A DNA stretch of 64,000 bases from Qipengyuania xiapuensis (GTDB taxonomy: Bacteria; Pseudomonadota; Alphaproteobacteria; Sphingomonadales; Sphingomonadaceae). The notes under the pieces are model-generated. The model saw only the letters and a program-made list of their open reading frames with translations. It was not told the origin of the DNA and did no database searches. The DNA is taken from the NCBI RefSeq assembly GCF_019711395.1, contig NZ_JAIGNL010000001.1:1-64000 (forward strand). Reading direction: 5' to 3'. Positions 34,980-44,610 of this stretch are shown here, in pieces. The first letter of the stretch is position 1; every line of letters starts with the position of its first letter. A program made the translations under genes and the position numbers.

Positions 34980-35726
34980 ATGAAAATCCTCGTCCCCGTC
35001 AAGCGGGTGATCGATTACAACGTCAAACCGCGCGTGAAGGCCGATGGCTCGGGCGTGGACCTTGCCAACGTCAAGATGAGCATGAACCCCTTCGACGAAA
35101 TCGCCGTCGAAGAGGCTATTCGCCTCAAGGAAGCCGGCAAGGCGGAAGAAATCATCGCCGTCTCGATCGGCCCGGCCAAGGCGCAGGAAACGCTGCGTAC
35201 CGCGCTCGCCATGGGCGCCGACCGCGCGATCCTCGTCGAGACCGATGACGAAGTCGAACCGCTCGCTGTCGCCAAGATCCTCAAGGCCATCGCCGACGAG
35301 GAAACCCCGGGCATCGTGATGCTCGGCAAGCAGGCGATCGACGACGATTCGAACCAGACCGGCCAGATGCTCGCAGCCCTCATGGGCCGTCCGCAGGGCA
35401 CCTTCGCCAACACCGTCGAAGTCGACGGCGACAGTGTCGTCGTGAAGCGCGAAGTCGACGGCGGTCTCGAGACCGTAAAGCTTTCGCTCCCCGCCATCGT
35501 CACCACCGACCTTCGTTTGAACGAGCCGCGCTATGCTTCGCTGCCGAACATCATGAAGGCGAAGAAGAAGCCGCTCGAGACCAAGAGCCCGTCCGATTAC
35601 GGCGTCGACACTGCGCCGCGCCTCAAGACCACCAACGTCTCCGAACCGCCGGTTCGCCAGGCAGGCGAAAAGGTCGAGGACGTCGATGCGCTGGTCGCCA
35701 AGATCAAAGCGCTCGGCATCGCGTAA
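34980..35726 (+). CDS. etfB: Electron transfer flavoprotein, beta subunit
   Basis: 248 residues. It pairs with EtfA to carry electrons from acyl-CoA and other dehydrogenases to the ETF:quinone oxidoreductase. Landmarks are [18 protein letters not shown] at the start, [17 protein letters not shown], the AMP-site region [18 protein letters not shown] and [25 protein letters not shown] site precedes ATG 34980. It is 27 bases upstream of etfA. Confidence 0.95.
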   Translation: MKILVPVKRVIDYNVKPRVKADGSGVDLANVKMSMNPFDEIAVEEAIRLKEAGKAEEIIAVSIGPAKAQETLRTALAMGADRAILVETDDEVEPLAVAKILKAIADEETPGIVMLGKQAIDDDSNQTGQMLAALMGRPQGTFANTVEVDGDSVVVKREVDGGLETVKLSLPAIVTTDLRLNEPRYASLPNIMKAKKKPLETKSPSDYGVDTAPRLKTTNVSEPPVRQAGEKVEDVDALVAKIKALGIA

Positions 35727-35753
35727 GAACCCGGACAGGAAAGGAACAGAACT

Positions 35754-36683
35754 ATGAAAACTCTCGTCTGGGTCGAACACGACAATGCCGAGATGAAGGA
35801 CGCAACGCTTTCGGCGGTCACCGCTGCAAGCAAGCTGGGTGAAGTGCACCTGCTGGTCGCTGGCTCGGGTTGCCGCGCCGTGGCTGAACAGGCTGCCAAG
35901 ATCGCAGGCGTCGGCAAGGTCCACCTCGCCGACGATGCGGCCTACGAGCACGCGCTGGCCGAAAACGTCGCACCGCTGATCGCGGCGCAGATGGGCCACC
36001 ACGATGCCTTCGTCGCGCCTGCCACCACCACCGGCAAGAACATCGCACCGCGCGTCGCAGCCCTGCTCGACGTGATGCAGGTTTCGGACATCCTCTCGGT
36101 CGAAGGCGAGAAGACCTTCACCCGTCCGATCTACGCCGGCAACGCCATCGCCACGGTCGAATCGACCGACGAAAAGCTCGTCGTCACCGTCCGCGGTACC
36201 GCATTCGAAAAGGCAGCCGCAGAAGGTGGTTCGGCCGAGATCGAGGACATCTCCGGTTCGGGCGACGCTGGCATCTCCAGCTTCGTCAGCCAGGAAATCG
36301 CCGAGAGCGACCGTCCCGAACTCACCAGCGCCAAGGTCATCGTTTCGGGTGGCCGCGCACTCAAGGACGCAGAGACCTTCGAGGAGTACATCACCCCGCT
36401 GGCCGACAAGCTCGGCGCAGGCATCGGTGCATCGCGTGCCGCAGTCGACGCGGGCTACGTCCCGAACGACTACCAGGTCGGCCAGACCGGCAAGATCGTG
36501 GCTCCGGAAGTCTATATCGCCATCGGCATCTCGGGCGCGATCCAGCACCTTGCCGGCATGAAGGACTCCAAGACCATCATCGCCATCAACAAGGACGAGG
36601 ACGCCCCGATCTTCCAGGTCGCGGACATCGGCCTCGTCGGTGATCTCTTCAAGGTCGTGCCGGAGCTTACTGAAAAGCTTTGA
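35754..36683 (+). CDS. etfA: Electron transfer flavoprotein, alpha subunit
   Basis: 309 residues. The C-terminal FAD-binding domain has the signature [20 protein letters not shown], then [20 protein letters not shown] and [17 protein letters not shown]. It forms the FAD-bearing heterodimer with EtfB and serves acyl-CoA dehydrogenases such as the one at 19-20 kb. A strong terminator follows. Confidence 0.95.
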   Translation: MKTLVWVEHDNAEMKDATLSAVTAASKLGEVHLLVAGSGCRAVAEQAAKIAGVGKVHLADDAAYEHALAENVAPLIAAQMGHHDAFVAPATTTGKNIAPRVAALLDVMQVSDILSVEGEKTFTRPIYAGNAIATVESTDEKLVVTVRGTAFEKAAAEGGSAEIEDISGSGDAGISSFVSQEIAESDRPELTSAKVIVSGGRALKDAETFEEYITPLADKLGAGIGASRAAVDAGYVPNDYQVGQTGKIVAPEVYIAIGISGAIQHLAGMKDSKTIIAINKDEDAPIFQVADIGLVGDLFKVVPELTEKL

Positions 36684-36706
36684 CGAAAATCTTGTTCTAA
36701 TTCAGA

Positions 36707-36742
36707 CCCCTTCGAACCAATACTGGTTTGGAGGGGTTTTTT
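36707..36742 (+). terminator. Intrinsic terminator after etfA
   Basis: A 13-bp fully paired stem CCCCTTCGAACCA / TGGTTTGGAGGGG (two wobbles) with a four-base loop and six T. The T-run ends one base before the ATG of the next gene. Confidence 0.9.
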
Positions 36743-36743
36743 C

Positions 36744-37667
36744 ATGCGGTCGCTCGCCAAATTCATGTCGCCTTTGCTTGCAGCAACTTGCCTTGCCGGG
36801 GCCAATGCCGCCTCGGCGAAGGACGACCCGGAGCTCGTCCTGCTAGAGCCGTCGAGCTCGTGGAACCTCGACATGGGCGAACACAAGTGCCGCATCGCGC
36901 GGCTGTTCGGCGAGGGCGAGAACAAGACGATCTTCATGATCGACCAGTGGGACCCGTCGAAAATTGCGCAATGGACCGTCGCGGGGCCTGCACTGGAGAA
37001 ATACCGCAACGGGCGTGACACTTCGTTCGAATTCAGCGGCGGAGGCGATTCGGGCGAGTTCGAACTGCTGGGCTCGTTCTTCGGTGAGTTCGGGAACGCG
37101 ATCCAGAGTTCGAGCGGCTTCGTTGCTGACGAGCCCGATGATGACGGCGAAGACGAAGAACCCGACTATCTCGCCAATCCGCGCAGCCTGCCCGCACTCG
37201 ACGCCAAGGGCGCGGCGGGTATCGAGTGGCTGACCCTTTCCCAGCGCGGGCGCACGCCCGTCCGGCTCAAGCTGGGCTCGCTCGAGGCCCCGCTTGCGGC
37301 GATGAACGTGTGCATGGAAGACCTCGTCGAGTTCTGGGGCTTCGACGTGGAGGAGCAGCGAAAGGTCGCAAGCCCGCCCGAAGTAACGAACATGCCGAAG
37401 GTCGCGCGCGAGGTGGCCGAGCGTTATCCGGAATCCGCGCTAAGGCGGGGCGCGCAGGCGGACTTCCACATTCGCATGACCATCGACACGCAGGGCCAGA
37501 TCGAGAACTGCGTGCTCCTCAACCAGACGGCGGCGGACAATTTCGAGCTAGGCGGCCATCCCTGCACGGCCTTCGAGCGTTACGCGGAGATCGAACCTGC
37601 GCGCGACAAGGAAGGCCAGCCTGTCCGTACCTACCTGACCAATAGGATCGTCTACCGCATTCCCTGA
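36744..37667 (+). CDS. Secreted protein with TonB-C-like domain
   Basis: 307 residues with a signal peptide ending near ANAASA (~24). The central part has an acidic patch ([16 protein letters not shown]). The C-terminal ~95 residues resemble a TonB C-terminal domain: [20 protein letters not shown], then [16 protein letters not shown] and [16 protein letters not shown] TonB-box-binding or periplasmic role is possible but not shown. The start codon abuts the etfA terminator tail with no normal ribosome site between, so it may be translated from a read-through transcript or from an internal later start. Confidence 0.7.
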   Translation: MRSLAKFMSPLLAATCLAGANAASAKDDPELVLLEPSSSWNLDMGEHKCRIARLFGEGENKTIFMIDQWDPSKIAQWTVAGPALEKYRNGRDTSFEFSGGGDSGEFELLGSFFGEFGNAIQSSSGFVADEPDDDGEDEEPDYLANPRSLPALDAKGAAGIEWLTLSQRGRTPVRLKLGSLEAPLAAMNVCMEDLVEFWGFDVEEQRKVASPPEVTNMPKVAREVAERYPESALRRGAQADFHIRMTIDTQGQIENCVLLNQTAADNFELGGHPCTAFERYAEIEPARDKEGQPVRTYLTNRIVYRIP

Positions 37668-37679
37668 GGGCGCCGCGCG

Positions 37680-38960
37680 CTAGCCGAAAAGCTCCATCAG
37701 GCCATGGAGCGTCAGCCCGACGAGCCCGCCCACCAGCGTACCGTTGATACGGATGAACTGGAGGTCGCGGCCGACCGCGCTCTCGACTCGGTCGGTCAGC
37801 GTGGTGGCGTCCCAGCGGCGTACGGTCTCGCTCACCAGCTGGACGATCTGGTCACCATAGCGCGTGGCAATGCCGACCGCAGTGCGGCGCGCGAAGCGAT
37901 TGACCTGCTGTTGCAGCCGCTCGTCGTCGCGCAGCGCTTCGCCCAGTTCGGCGAGCGTTTCGCCGAGATAGCCGCTGCCCGTACCGCCGCTGTCGCGTAT
38001 GCTGGTGATCAGGCGTGCGCGAATGCGCTCCCAGACCGATTGCCACCAGTCGGCGATCGCGGGATTGTTGAGCAGTTCGACCTTCATCCGCTCGACCCGC
38101 TCCTGCATCTCGGGGTCTTCGCGCATGCCACGCGCGAGTTCGTGCAGGCCTTCCTCGATCTTGTCGCGCAGCGGATGTTCGGGATCGACCAGCACCTCGG
38201 CGAGCAGCTTGTAGAGCCCGTCGATGACCGAGTTGGCGAGCCTTTCATCGAGGCCGGTGAGGCGCAGCACCGCATTGGCGCGCTTGTGCACCATGTCGCG
38301 GACCATCTGCTCGTTGTCCTCGAGCACAAGGCCTGCCCAGCGAATGATCTTGTCGATCACGATCCGGTGCCGCCCGTCCTCGATCATGGCGTCGAGCATC
38401 GATCCGAGCAGCGGTGCGACCTCGAGCTTCTCGATCTGGGCTGCGAGACCCGAGCGGACCTGCGTCCCCAGCCGCTCGGGATCGAGCGATTCGAGAACCT
38501 CGACGGCAAGTTCGCCCGCGCCGATGCGGACGCGCGAATCGTTCGCGGCCCTGGGTTCGGCAAGATAGCTGCCGACCGCCCCGGCAAGGTTCATCGCGCC
38601 CATGCGGCGCGCGACCACCTGCGGGGTGAGGAAGTTCTCGCGCAGGAAGCCCGCCATCGTATCGGCGATGCGGTCCTTGTTCTCGGGAATGATGGCCGTG
38701 TGCGGGATCGGCAGGCCCAGCGGGTGGCGGAACAGCGCGGTCACTGCGAACCAGTCGGCAAGGCCGCCGACCATGGCGGCCTCGGCAAAGGCATGCACGT
38801 ATCCCCACGCCGGATGCAGTTCGAGGTAGCGGGCAGACAGGATGAAGATCGCCGCCATCAGGAACAGCATGCCCGTGGCAGTCCGCCGCATGGCCCGCGC
38901 ACGGTCAGGGGGGAGCGGCGCTCCCACCATCATTCCCGTTCCTTTTGATATGCCCGCCAT
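37680..38960 (-). CDS. DUF445 membrane protein
   Basis: 426 residues. A membrane segment near residue ~30 and the conserved GGLADWFAVTALFRHPLG with LPIPHTAIIPENKDRIADTM define DUF445. A long helical middle precedes a C-terminal hydrophobic stretch (FIRINGTLVGGLVGLTLHGL). The function is unknown. It lies 14 bases downstream of the RND permease gene and may be cotranscribed with it. Confidence 0.85.
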   Translation of the reverse strand: MAGISKGTGMMVGAPLPPDRARAMRRTATGMLFLMAAIFILSARYLELHPAWGYVHAFAEAAMVGGLADWFAVTALFRHPLGLPIPHTAIIPENKDRIADTMAGFLRENFLTPQVVARRMGAMNLAGAVGSYLAEPRAANDSRVRIGAGELAVEVLESLDPERLGTQVRSGLAAQIEKLEVAPLLGSMLDAMIEDGRHRIVIDKIIRWAGLVLEDNEQMVRDMVHKRANAVLRLTGLDERLANSVIDGLYKLLAEVLVDPEHPLRDKIEEGLHELARGMREDPEMQERVERMKVELLNNPAIADWWQSVWERIRARLITSIRDSGGTGSGYLGETLAELGEALRDDERLQQQVNRFARRTAVGIATRYGDQIVQLVSETVRRWDATTLTDRVESAVGRDLQFIRINGTLVGGLVGLTLHGLMELFG

Positions 38961-38974
38961 AACCTAGGCGACGC

Positions 38975-41900
38975 TTACTCCGCCGGTTCGATCCCGGGCT
39001 GCTGGCCCTGGGATGGGACAACGCGATCCTCGTCGCCGGGGCGATAGGTGAGGAACTTGTTGCGCAGCCACGGGCCGGCGCGCTTCTCGAACCCGTCGGC
39101 AAGGCTGAAGCCTGCCGGCACGATCAGCAGCGTAAGCAGCGTCGAAAGGATCAGGCCGCCGATCACGACGGTGCCCATCGGTGCGCGCCATGCGCCGTCG
39201 CCCGAAAGGCTGAGTGCGGTCGGCACCATGCCCGCGGTCATGGCGACCGTTGTCATGACGATCGGCTGCGCACGTTTGTGGCCAGCGTCGATGATGGCAT
39301 CGATCTTGCGTGTGCCCTTGTCCATTTCCTCGATCGCGAAGTCGATCAGCAGGATCGAGTTCTTCGAGACGATACCGAGCAGCAGCAGGATACCGATCAG
39401 CACCGGCATGGAGAGGGGCTGTCCGACGATCCAGACGAGGAAGATACCGCCGAGCGGGGCGAGCGCGAGCGAGGTCATGTTGACCAGCGGGCTCATCAGT
39501 CGCTTGTAGAGGAGCACCAGCACGGCGAACACGAGCAGGATGCCGGCAAGCAGCGCGACCGCGAAATTGTCGAGCAGTTCCTGCTGCAGTTCGTCTTCGC
39601 CCACCTGGTCGCGGATCACGCCCTGCGGGAGATTGGCGAGGGTCGGCAGCGTGTTGATCTGCTGCATCGCGTCGCCGCGCAGGACACCGCTGGCAAGGTC
39701 TGCACCGATCAGGACGCGGCGGTTCTGGTTGTAGCGCTGGATGGTCGTGGGACCTGCACCGAAGGAGATGTCCGCGATCCGGCCGAGCGGGACCGAGGTG
39801 CCGTTGGCAGTCGGGACCGGCAGGTTCTGGATCGTCGTGATATCCTCGCGCGCCGTCTCGGGGAGGCGGACGCGGATCGGGATCTGGCGATCGGAGAGCG
39901 AGAACTTGGCGGCGTTCTGCTCGATCTCGCCCATCGTCGCGATGCGGATCGCCTGGCCCACCGCCGCAGTCGACACGCCGAGATCGGCAAGCAGTTCGGG
40001 GCGCGGACGGATGAGGATTTCGGGACGCGGCACGTCGGCGGTGATGCGCGGCGCGACGATCGTATCGAGATCCTTCATCTCCTCGACCAGCTGTGCGGCC
40101 GTATCGTTGAGGAGGACGGGGTCGGACCCGGCGAGCATGATCGACAGGTCGCGGCCGCTACCGCCGCCGCCCGGGCCGTTCATGTTGTTCCAGCGCACGC
40201 GCGCATCGGGAATACGCGAGAGTTCGGGCGCGAGATCGCGGGTGAAGACGTAGGACGGACGCTCACGATCCTGCTTGAGCGTGATGTAGAGCGTCGCGTT
40301 ACCTTCCGAAACGCGCTCGAGCACGCGTTCCACTTCCTGCTGCTCGTAAAGTAGCGCGGCAACGCCGTCGGAAACGCGTTCGGTGTCTTCCAGCGTGGTG
40401 CCGGGGACCATCTCGATGCGGACCTGCGCGTTCGAATCGTCGACTTCCGGATTGAACTGGAAAGGCGTCTGGCCGAACAGCAGGATGGTCAGCAGGAACG
40501 AGAACCAGCCGACACCGAGCATCCAGACGCGGTGATCGTAGAAGCGCGCTTCGAGATAACGCCAGCTCTGGCCCAGGCGCTGGCCGAAGCGAGTGAGCAA
40601 GCCGAGCAGCTTGAGTACGCCGAAGGCAATCGCAAAGCCTACGGCGGTAGCCACGGCCAACTGGACCAGCTGGAGCGGGCGCATGATCAGCGAGTGCAGG
40701 AAGGTGTCTTCTGCAGCGACCGCATTTGCAAGCGTCTGCGGGATCTGCAGACCGTCGATCGCGCCGAAGGTCATGAAGACGCCGATCGCCGAGACCACGA
40801 GCAGAACGATTACCGTCAGCAGCAGCGAGAGAGCATAGGCCCAGCGGCGCTTGGGCGGCAAAACGCCATCACGGCGCTTGCGCATCTTTCCGCGCTCGAG
40901 CGACCAGTGGAGCACGTTCATGTAGCGGTCCATCCACTTGCCCTCGCCGTGGGCGGCATGGCCCTTGGCCTGGAGGAAGTAGGCCGCCAGCATCGGCGTG
41001 ATCATACGGGCCACGGCAAGGCTCATCAGCACGGCGATCACGACGGTGAGGCCGAAGTTCTTGAAGAACTGTCCGGTCACGCCCGGCATCAGGCCGACGG
41101 GCAGGAAGACCGCCACGATACAGAAACTGGTAGCGACCACGGGCAGGCCGATCTCGTCGGCTGCGTCGATCGACGCCTGGTAGGCGCTCTTGCCCATTCG
41201 CATATGTCTGACGATGTTCTCGATCTCCACGATCGCATCGTCGACCAGAACGCCCGCCACGAGACCGAGCGCCAATAGCGAGAGCTGGTTCAGGTTGAAG
41301 CCGAGCAGGTCCATGAACCAGAAGGTCGGGATCGCCGAAAGCGGGATCGCGACGGCGGAAATGAAGGTCGCACGCCAGTCACGCAGGAAGAAGAACACGA
41401 CCACGACGGCGAGGATCGCGCCTTCGATCATGGCGGCGAGCGAGCTCGAGTACTGGTCCTTGGTGTACTTCACCGTGTCGAACAGCTGGATGAAGCGCAC
41501 GTCGGGGTTGGCGGCTTCGATCTCGGCGATCTTCTTCTGCGCTTCGGCAAAGACGGTGACGTCCGAGGCGCCCTTGGCGCGGCTCATGTAGAAGTTGACG
41601 ACCTCCTGGTCGCGAACCTTCGAGATGGAGGTGCGTTCGGAATAACCGTCGCGCACGGTCGCGACATCGCCGAGCTTGAGAGTGGTACCGTTGGCGAGGC
41701 GAATCTGGCGCTGCGAAAGCTCGTAGGCACTGCCGGTGTTGCCAAGGACGCGGACCGACTGGCGGGTGCCGCCGACTTCGGCCATGCCGCCTGCCGCGTC
41801 GAGATTGTCGCGGCGCAGGACCGAGTTGATCTCGCTCGCGGTGACGCCGTAGGCCTGCATCTTGGGCAGGTCGAGGATGACCTCGATCTCGCGGCTCACG

Positions 41901-42445
41901 CCGCCGAAGCGGCCTGCTTCCGCCATGCCGTCGATCGAAAGCAGCTGCTTGGCCACCGTATCGTCGATGAACCAGCTCAGCTGTTCGATCGTCATGTCAT
42001 TGGCTTCGACAGCGTAGATGCCGAGGAAGCCGCCGGCGATCTCGACCTTCTCGACACGCGGTTCGAGAATGCCGTCGGGCAGGCTCCCGCGCACGCGGTC
42101 GATCGCGTTCTTGACCTCTGCGGTGGCGTTGTTCGGATCGGTGCCGATCTCGAATTCGACGAAGGTATTCGAGCTGCCTTCGCGCGCGGTCGAGGTGATC
42201 TTGTTGACCCCGTTGACCGACCGCACTGCGGATTCGACCTGCTGGGTGATCTGGTTCTCGATCTCGGTCGGGGCGGCGCCCGGCTGCGAGATCGTTACGT
42301 TGACCGCGGGGAATTCGATGTCCGGGTTGTTCACCACGTCCATGCGGGCAAAGCTCAGCATGCCGGCCAGCAGCAGCGCGGTAAACGCAACCAGGGGGAT
42401 CACCGGGTTGCGGATCGACCAGGCGGAGATATTGCGGAAATTCAT
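38975..42445 (-). CDS. RND efflux pump inner-membrane permease with extra two-helix block
   Basis: 1156 residues, HAE-1/AcrB type. The first helix leads into porter domains with IEFPAVNVTISQPGAAPTEI; the transmembrane core carries the proton-relay pair in GVLVDDAIVEIENIV. It exports hydrophobic compounds with the adaptor encoded just upstream (13 bases). About 100 residues longer than typical AcrB; the extra material lies at ~520-635, between the sixth and seventh canonical helices, and adds two hydrophobic segments. No outer-membrane channel gene (TolC type) is adjacent. Confidence 0.9.
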   Translation of the reverse strand: MNFRNISAWSIRNPVIPLVAFTALLLAGMLSFARMDVVNNPDIEFPAVNVTISQPGAAPTEIENQITQQVESAVRSVNGVNKITSTAREGSSNTFVEFEIGTDPNNATAEVKNAIDRVRGSLPDGILEPRVEKVEIAGGFLGIYAVEANDMTIEQLSWFIDDTVAKQLLSIDGMAEAGRFGGVSREIEVILDLPKMQAYGVTASEINSVLRRDNLDAAGGMAEVGGTRQSVRVLGNTGSAYELSQRQIRLANGTTLKLGDVATVRDGYSERTSISKVRDQEVVNFYMSRAKGASDVTVFAEAQKKIAEIEAANPDVRFIQLFDTVKYTKDQYSSSLAAMIEGAILAVVVVFFFLRDWRATFISAVAIPLSAIPTFWFMDLLGFNLNQLSLLALGLVAGVLVDDAIVEIENIVRHMRMGKSAYQASIDAADEIGLPVVATSFCIVAVFLPVGLMPGVTGQFFKNFGLTVVIAVLMSLAVARMITPMLAAYFLQAKGHAAHGEGKWMDRYMNVLHWSLERGKMRKRRDGVLPPKRRWAYALSLLLTVIVLLVVSAIGVFMTFGAIDGLQIPQTLANAVAAEDTFLHSLIMRPLQLVQLAVATAVGFAIAFGVLKLLGLLTRFGQRLGQSWRYLEARFYDHRVWMLGVGWFSFLLTILLFGQTPFQFNPEVDDSNAQVRIEMVPGTTLEDTERVSDGVAALLYEQQEVERVLERVSEGNATLYITLKQDRERPSYVFTRDLAPELSRIPDARVRWNNMNGPGGGGSGRDLSIMLAGSDPVLLNDTAAQLVEEMKDLDTIVAPRITADVPRPEILIRPRPELLADLGVSTAAVGQAIRIATMGEIEQNAAKFSLSDRQIPIRVRLPETAREDITTIQNLPVPTANGTSVPLGRIADISFGAGPTTIQRYNQNRRVLIGADLASGVLRGDAMQQINTLPTLANLPQGVIRDQVGEDELQQELLDNFAVALLAGILLVFAVLVLLYKRLMSPLVNMTSLALAPLGGIFLVWIVGQPLSMPVLIGILLLLGIVSKNSILLIDFAIEEMDKGTRKIDAIIDAGHKRAQPIVMTTVAMTAGMVPTALSLSGDGAWRAPMGTVVIGGLILSTLLTLLIVPAGFSLADGFEKRAGPWLRNKFLTYRPGDEDRVVPSQGQQPGIEPAE

Positions 42446-42458
42446 CGCGGGAAGTCCC

Positions 42459-43652
42459 TTATTCGCTGGCGGACCGCGGGTTCACCGTTTCGCCTTCGGT
42501 CAGGAAGCCGCCGGCGCGCAGGACGATCTTCTCGTTGCCCGAGATGCCGCTCTCGATGACGACGCCATCGCTGGTGACCATGCCGGTTTCGACCGCCATT
42601 CGCTGCACCTTGTTCTCGTCATCGACGACGTAGACGAAGCTGCCCTGGCTGTCCGACAGGACGGCGCTTTCGGGAAGCAGCGGCGCAGTGGTGGTGCCAC
42701 TGAGGATGCGTGCGGTGGCAAAGCCGCCGGGACGCAGAGCCGGGTCATAGGACAGCGCGATGCGCGCGGTGCCCTGGCGGTTGCGGGCATCGATCGTGGG
42801 CGAGATCTGCCACACCTGACCGGTGAAGGTCTGGGCAGTGCCGACCGGCGTTACCTCTGCCGAGACGCCTGCGCTGAGGCGCGCAAGCTGTTCTTCGCCG
42901 ACCTGGGCCAGCATTTCGATCTCGCCGCCGCGGGCGAGGCGGAACAGCGCGCCCGAGCCCGCCGAGACGGTGGCACCGACCTCGACATTACGTTCGAGCA
43001 CGAGGCCTGCCGACGGAGCGACGATGTTGAGGCGTGCGTTGCGGGCATTGAGTTCGCTGAGCGAGGCCTGGGCCACGCGTACACGGGCCACGGCGGCATC
43101 GCGCGTTGCCGTCAGGCGATCGACGTCCGCGGTCGAGACGAAGCCGCGCTCGACCAGCTGGAGAGCGCGGTCGAGGTTCGACTGGGCGAGGTTTGCATCG
43201 GCCTGCGCCACTTCGACCTGTGCTGCGGCGGCGCGCGCCTGCTGCGACTGGACCGAACGGTCGATCACCGCGAGGACCTGGCCCTGGCGGACCCAGTCAC
43301 CCGCTTCGACGGGGATCGAGACCACGCGGCCGCCTTCGCCGACAACGCCGACGGGCGCTTCACGGCGGGCAGCCAGCACGCCGGTAGCGACGATCTGGCC
43401 CTCGACCGTCGTGCGGCCGGGCGAAACGACGGTGATCGCCGGCGCCTGCGCTCCGCGGTCGGCCACTTCTTCCTCGGCGCCCATCGTCAGGAAGACGTAG
43501 GCAGCGATAATCGCCGCGAGCAGCGCGATGCCGATGATCACGTACAGGCGCGTGCGCGAACGTTCTTCCGCCGGCTCGCCGATGGTGTTGCCATCGAGTG
43601 TTACCGCCACGGGTTCATCGCCCTGTGCCTTGATATCCGATTCATACGTCAT
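42459..43652 (-). CDS. RND efflux periplasmic adaptor (membrane fusion protein)
   Basis: 397 residues. A cytoplasmic tail and one membrane helix (~31-52, VIIGIALLAAIIAAYVFLT) lead to a lipoyl domain (VEAGDWVRQGQVLAVIDR), an alpha-hairpin coiled coil and the beta-barrel. It links the permease to an outer-membrane channel. First gene of the efflux operon, behind a 12-base palindrome. The start is ATG 43652. Confidence 0.9.
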   Translation of the reverse strand: MTYESDIKAQGDEPVAVTLDGNTIGEPAEERSRTRLYVIIGIALLAAIIAAYVFLTMGAEEEVADRGAQAPAITVVSPGRTTVEGQIVATGVLAARREAPVGVVGEGGRVVSIPVEAGDWVRQGQVLAVIDRSVQSQQARAAAAQVEVAQADANLAQSNLDRALQLVERGFVSTADVDRLTATRDAAVARVRVAQASLSELNARNARLNIVAPSAGLVLERNVEVGATVSAGSGALFRLARGGEIEMLAQVGEEQLARLSAGVSAEVTPVGTAQTFTGQVWQISPTIDARNRQGTARIALSYDPALRPGGFATARILSGTTTAPLLPESAVLSDSQGSFVYVVDDENKVQRMAVETGMVTSDGVVIESGISGNEKIVLRAGGFLTEGETVNPRSASE

Positions 43653-43695
43653 CTTATCTGCCCCGTCTTGTCGCGGCCGTCGTTGGCTGAGTGTA

Positions 43696-43707
43696 TTAGT
43701 CGACTAA
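43696..43707. promoter_or_regulatory. Palindromic operator upstream of RND operon
   Basis: TTAGTCGACTAA is a perfect 12-base palindrome 44 bases upstream of the adaptor start, in an otherwise featureless 170-base leader. TetR-family efflux repressors typically bind such sites over the promoter. No regulator gene is present nearby. Confidence 0.55.
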
Positions 43708-43826
43708 ATCACAAAGCGCAAGACCGTGGATTCGTTGCCTAGAACCAAGCGTGAGGCGGGGCAATCAGCAACTCGACCGGGGGCATAGCACGCCTGACGA
43801 AGTGCGTCGCGCGCCGCGTAAAATGC

Positions 43827-43864
43827 AAAAAGGGCGGCACGATTGACCCGTGCCGCCCCTTTTT
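43827..43864. terminator. Bidirectional intrinsic terminator
   Basis: AAAAAGGGCGGCACG and CGTGCCGCCCCTTTTT form a near-perfect stem with A- and T-runs on both sides. It ends the GlsB-type gene on the minus strand and insulates it from the efflux promoter. Confidence 0.85.
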
Positions 43865-43885
43865 GGCTCAAATTGTCGCCTGTGC

Positions 43886-44152
43886 TTACCGCACGCGGCC
43901 ACGCTGAACGAGGTTGGCGATGCCAAGCAGGACGACGGCGCCGACGATGGCGATGATCAGTCCGGTGAGCGAGAACTCCTGCACGCTGCCCGAAATGCCC
44001 AGCAGCGGGCCGGCAATCAGGTTGCCGATGACGGAGCCGACGCAGCCGACCACGATATTCCAGAAAATGCCCATCGAGGCGTCACGGTTCATGACGAGGC
44101 TCGCAAGCCAGCCCGCGATACCACCGACGATAAGTGCGATAATCCAACCCAT
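43886..44152 (-). CDS. GlsB/YeaQ/YmgE-type small membrane protein
   Basis: 88 residues, three hydrophobic segments rich in glycine (MGWIIALIVGGIAGWLASLV, then IVVGCVGSVIGNLIAGPLLG, then IAIVGAVVLLGIANLV). This transglycosylase-associated/stress-induced membrane family is common but functionally undefined. An AGGAGG site is just upstream. It stands alone before a bidirectional terminator. Confidence 0.88.
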   Translation of the reverse strand: MGWIIALIVGGIAGWLASLVMNRDASMGIFWNIVVGCVGSVIGNLIAGPLLGISGSVQEFSLTGLIIAIVGAVVLLGIANLVQRGRVR

Positions 44153-44310
44153 TGCAATTCCTCCTGTTTTAGTCCGGTCAGGACATCACCTCGCAATGCG
44201 CAAGGCATGCCGGACCGGCCCCCTTTCTGCATGGGGACAGGTTTCAAGCGGTATTGCAAGCGAAAGGTTCCCGCGCCGCGCGTGGCGGATTGGCGGGATA
44301 ACCCCTTGGA

Positions 44311-44610
44311 TCAGTACTTGAACTGGCGCTCGTAAAGGTCGCGATAGTGCTGGATGCGGGTCACGCGCAGTCCCTGCATGCCCGAACGATCGACAGCGCG
44401 CTGCCAGGACGCGAATTCTTCCAGCGTCAGGCCGTAGCGCTCGAGCACTTCGTCGATAGTAAGAAGGCCGCCATTTACCGCAGCGACCACTTCGGCCTTG
44501 CGACGCACCACCCAGCGCTTCGTCTTGGGCGAAGGCAGGTCGTCAAGGGTCAGCGGCTCGCCAAGCGGGCCAATCACCTGTGCAGGGCGGATGTCCTGGT
44601 TTTCGATCAT
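44311..44610 (-). CDS. sciP: CtrA inhibitor SciP
   Basis: 99 residues, DUF1153 helix-turn-helix protein. Conserved parts are VIGPLGEPLTLDDLPSP, KRWVVRRKAEVVAAVNGG, LLTIDEVLERYGLTLEEF and ASWQRAVDRSGMQGLRVTR. In Caulobacter SciP binds CtrA-controlled promoters and blocks CtrA activation after division. Its presence implies a CtrA circuit here, although ctrA itself is outside the window. Its start directly abuts the stop of the small upstream gene. Confidence 0.92.
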   Translation of the reverse strand: MIENQDIRPAQVIGPLGEPLTLDDLPSPKTKRWVVRRKAEVVAAVNGGLLTIDEVLERYGLTLEEFASWQRAVDRSGMQGLRVTRIQHYRDLYERQFKY

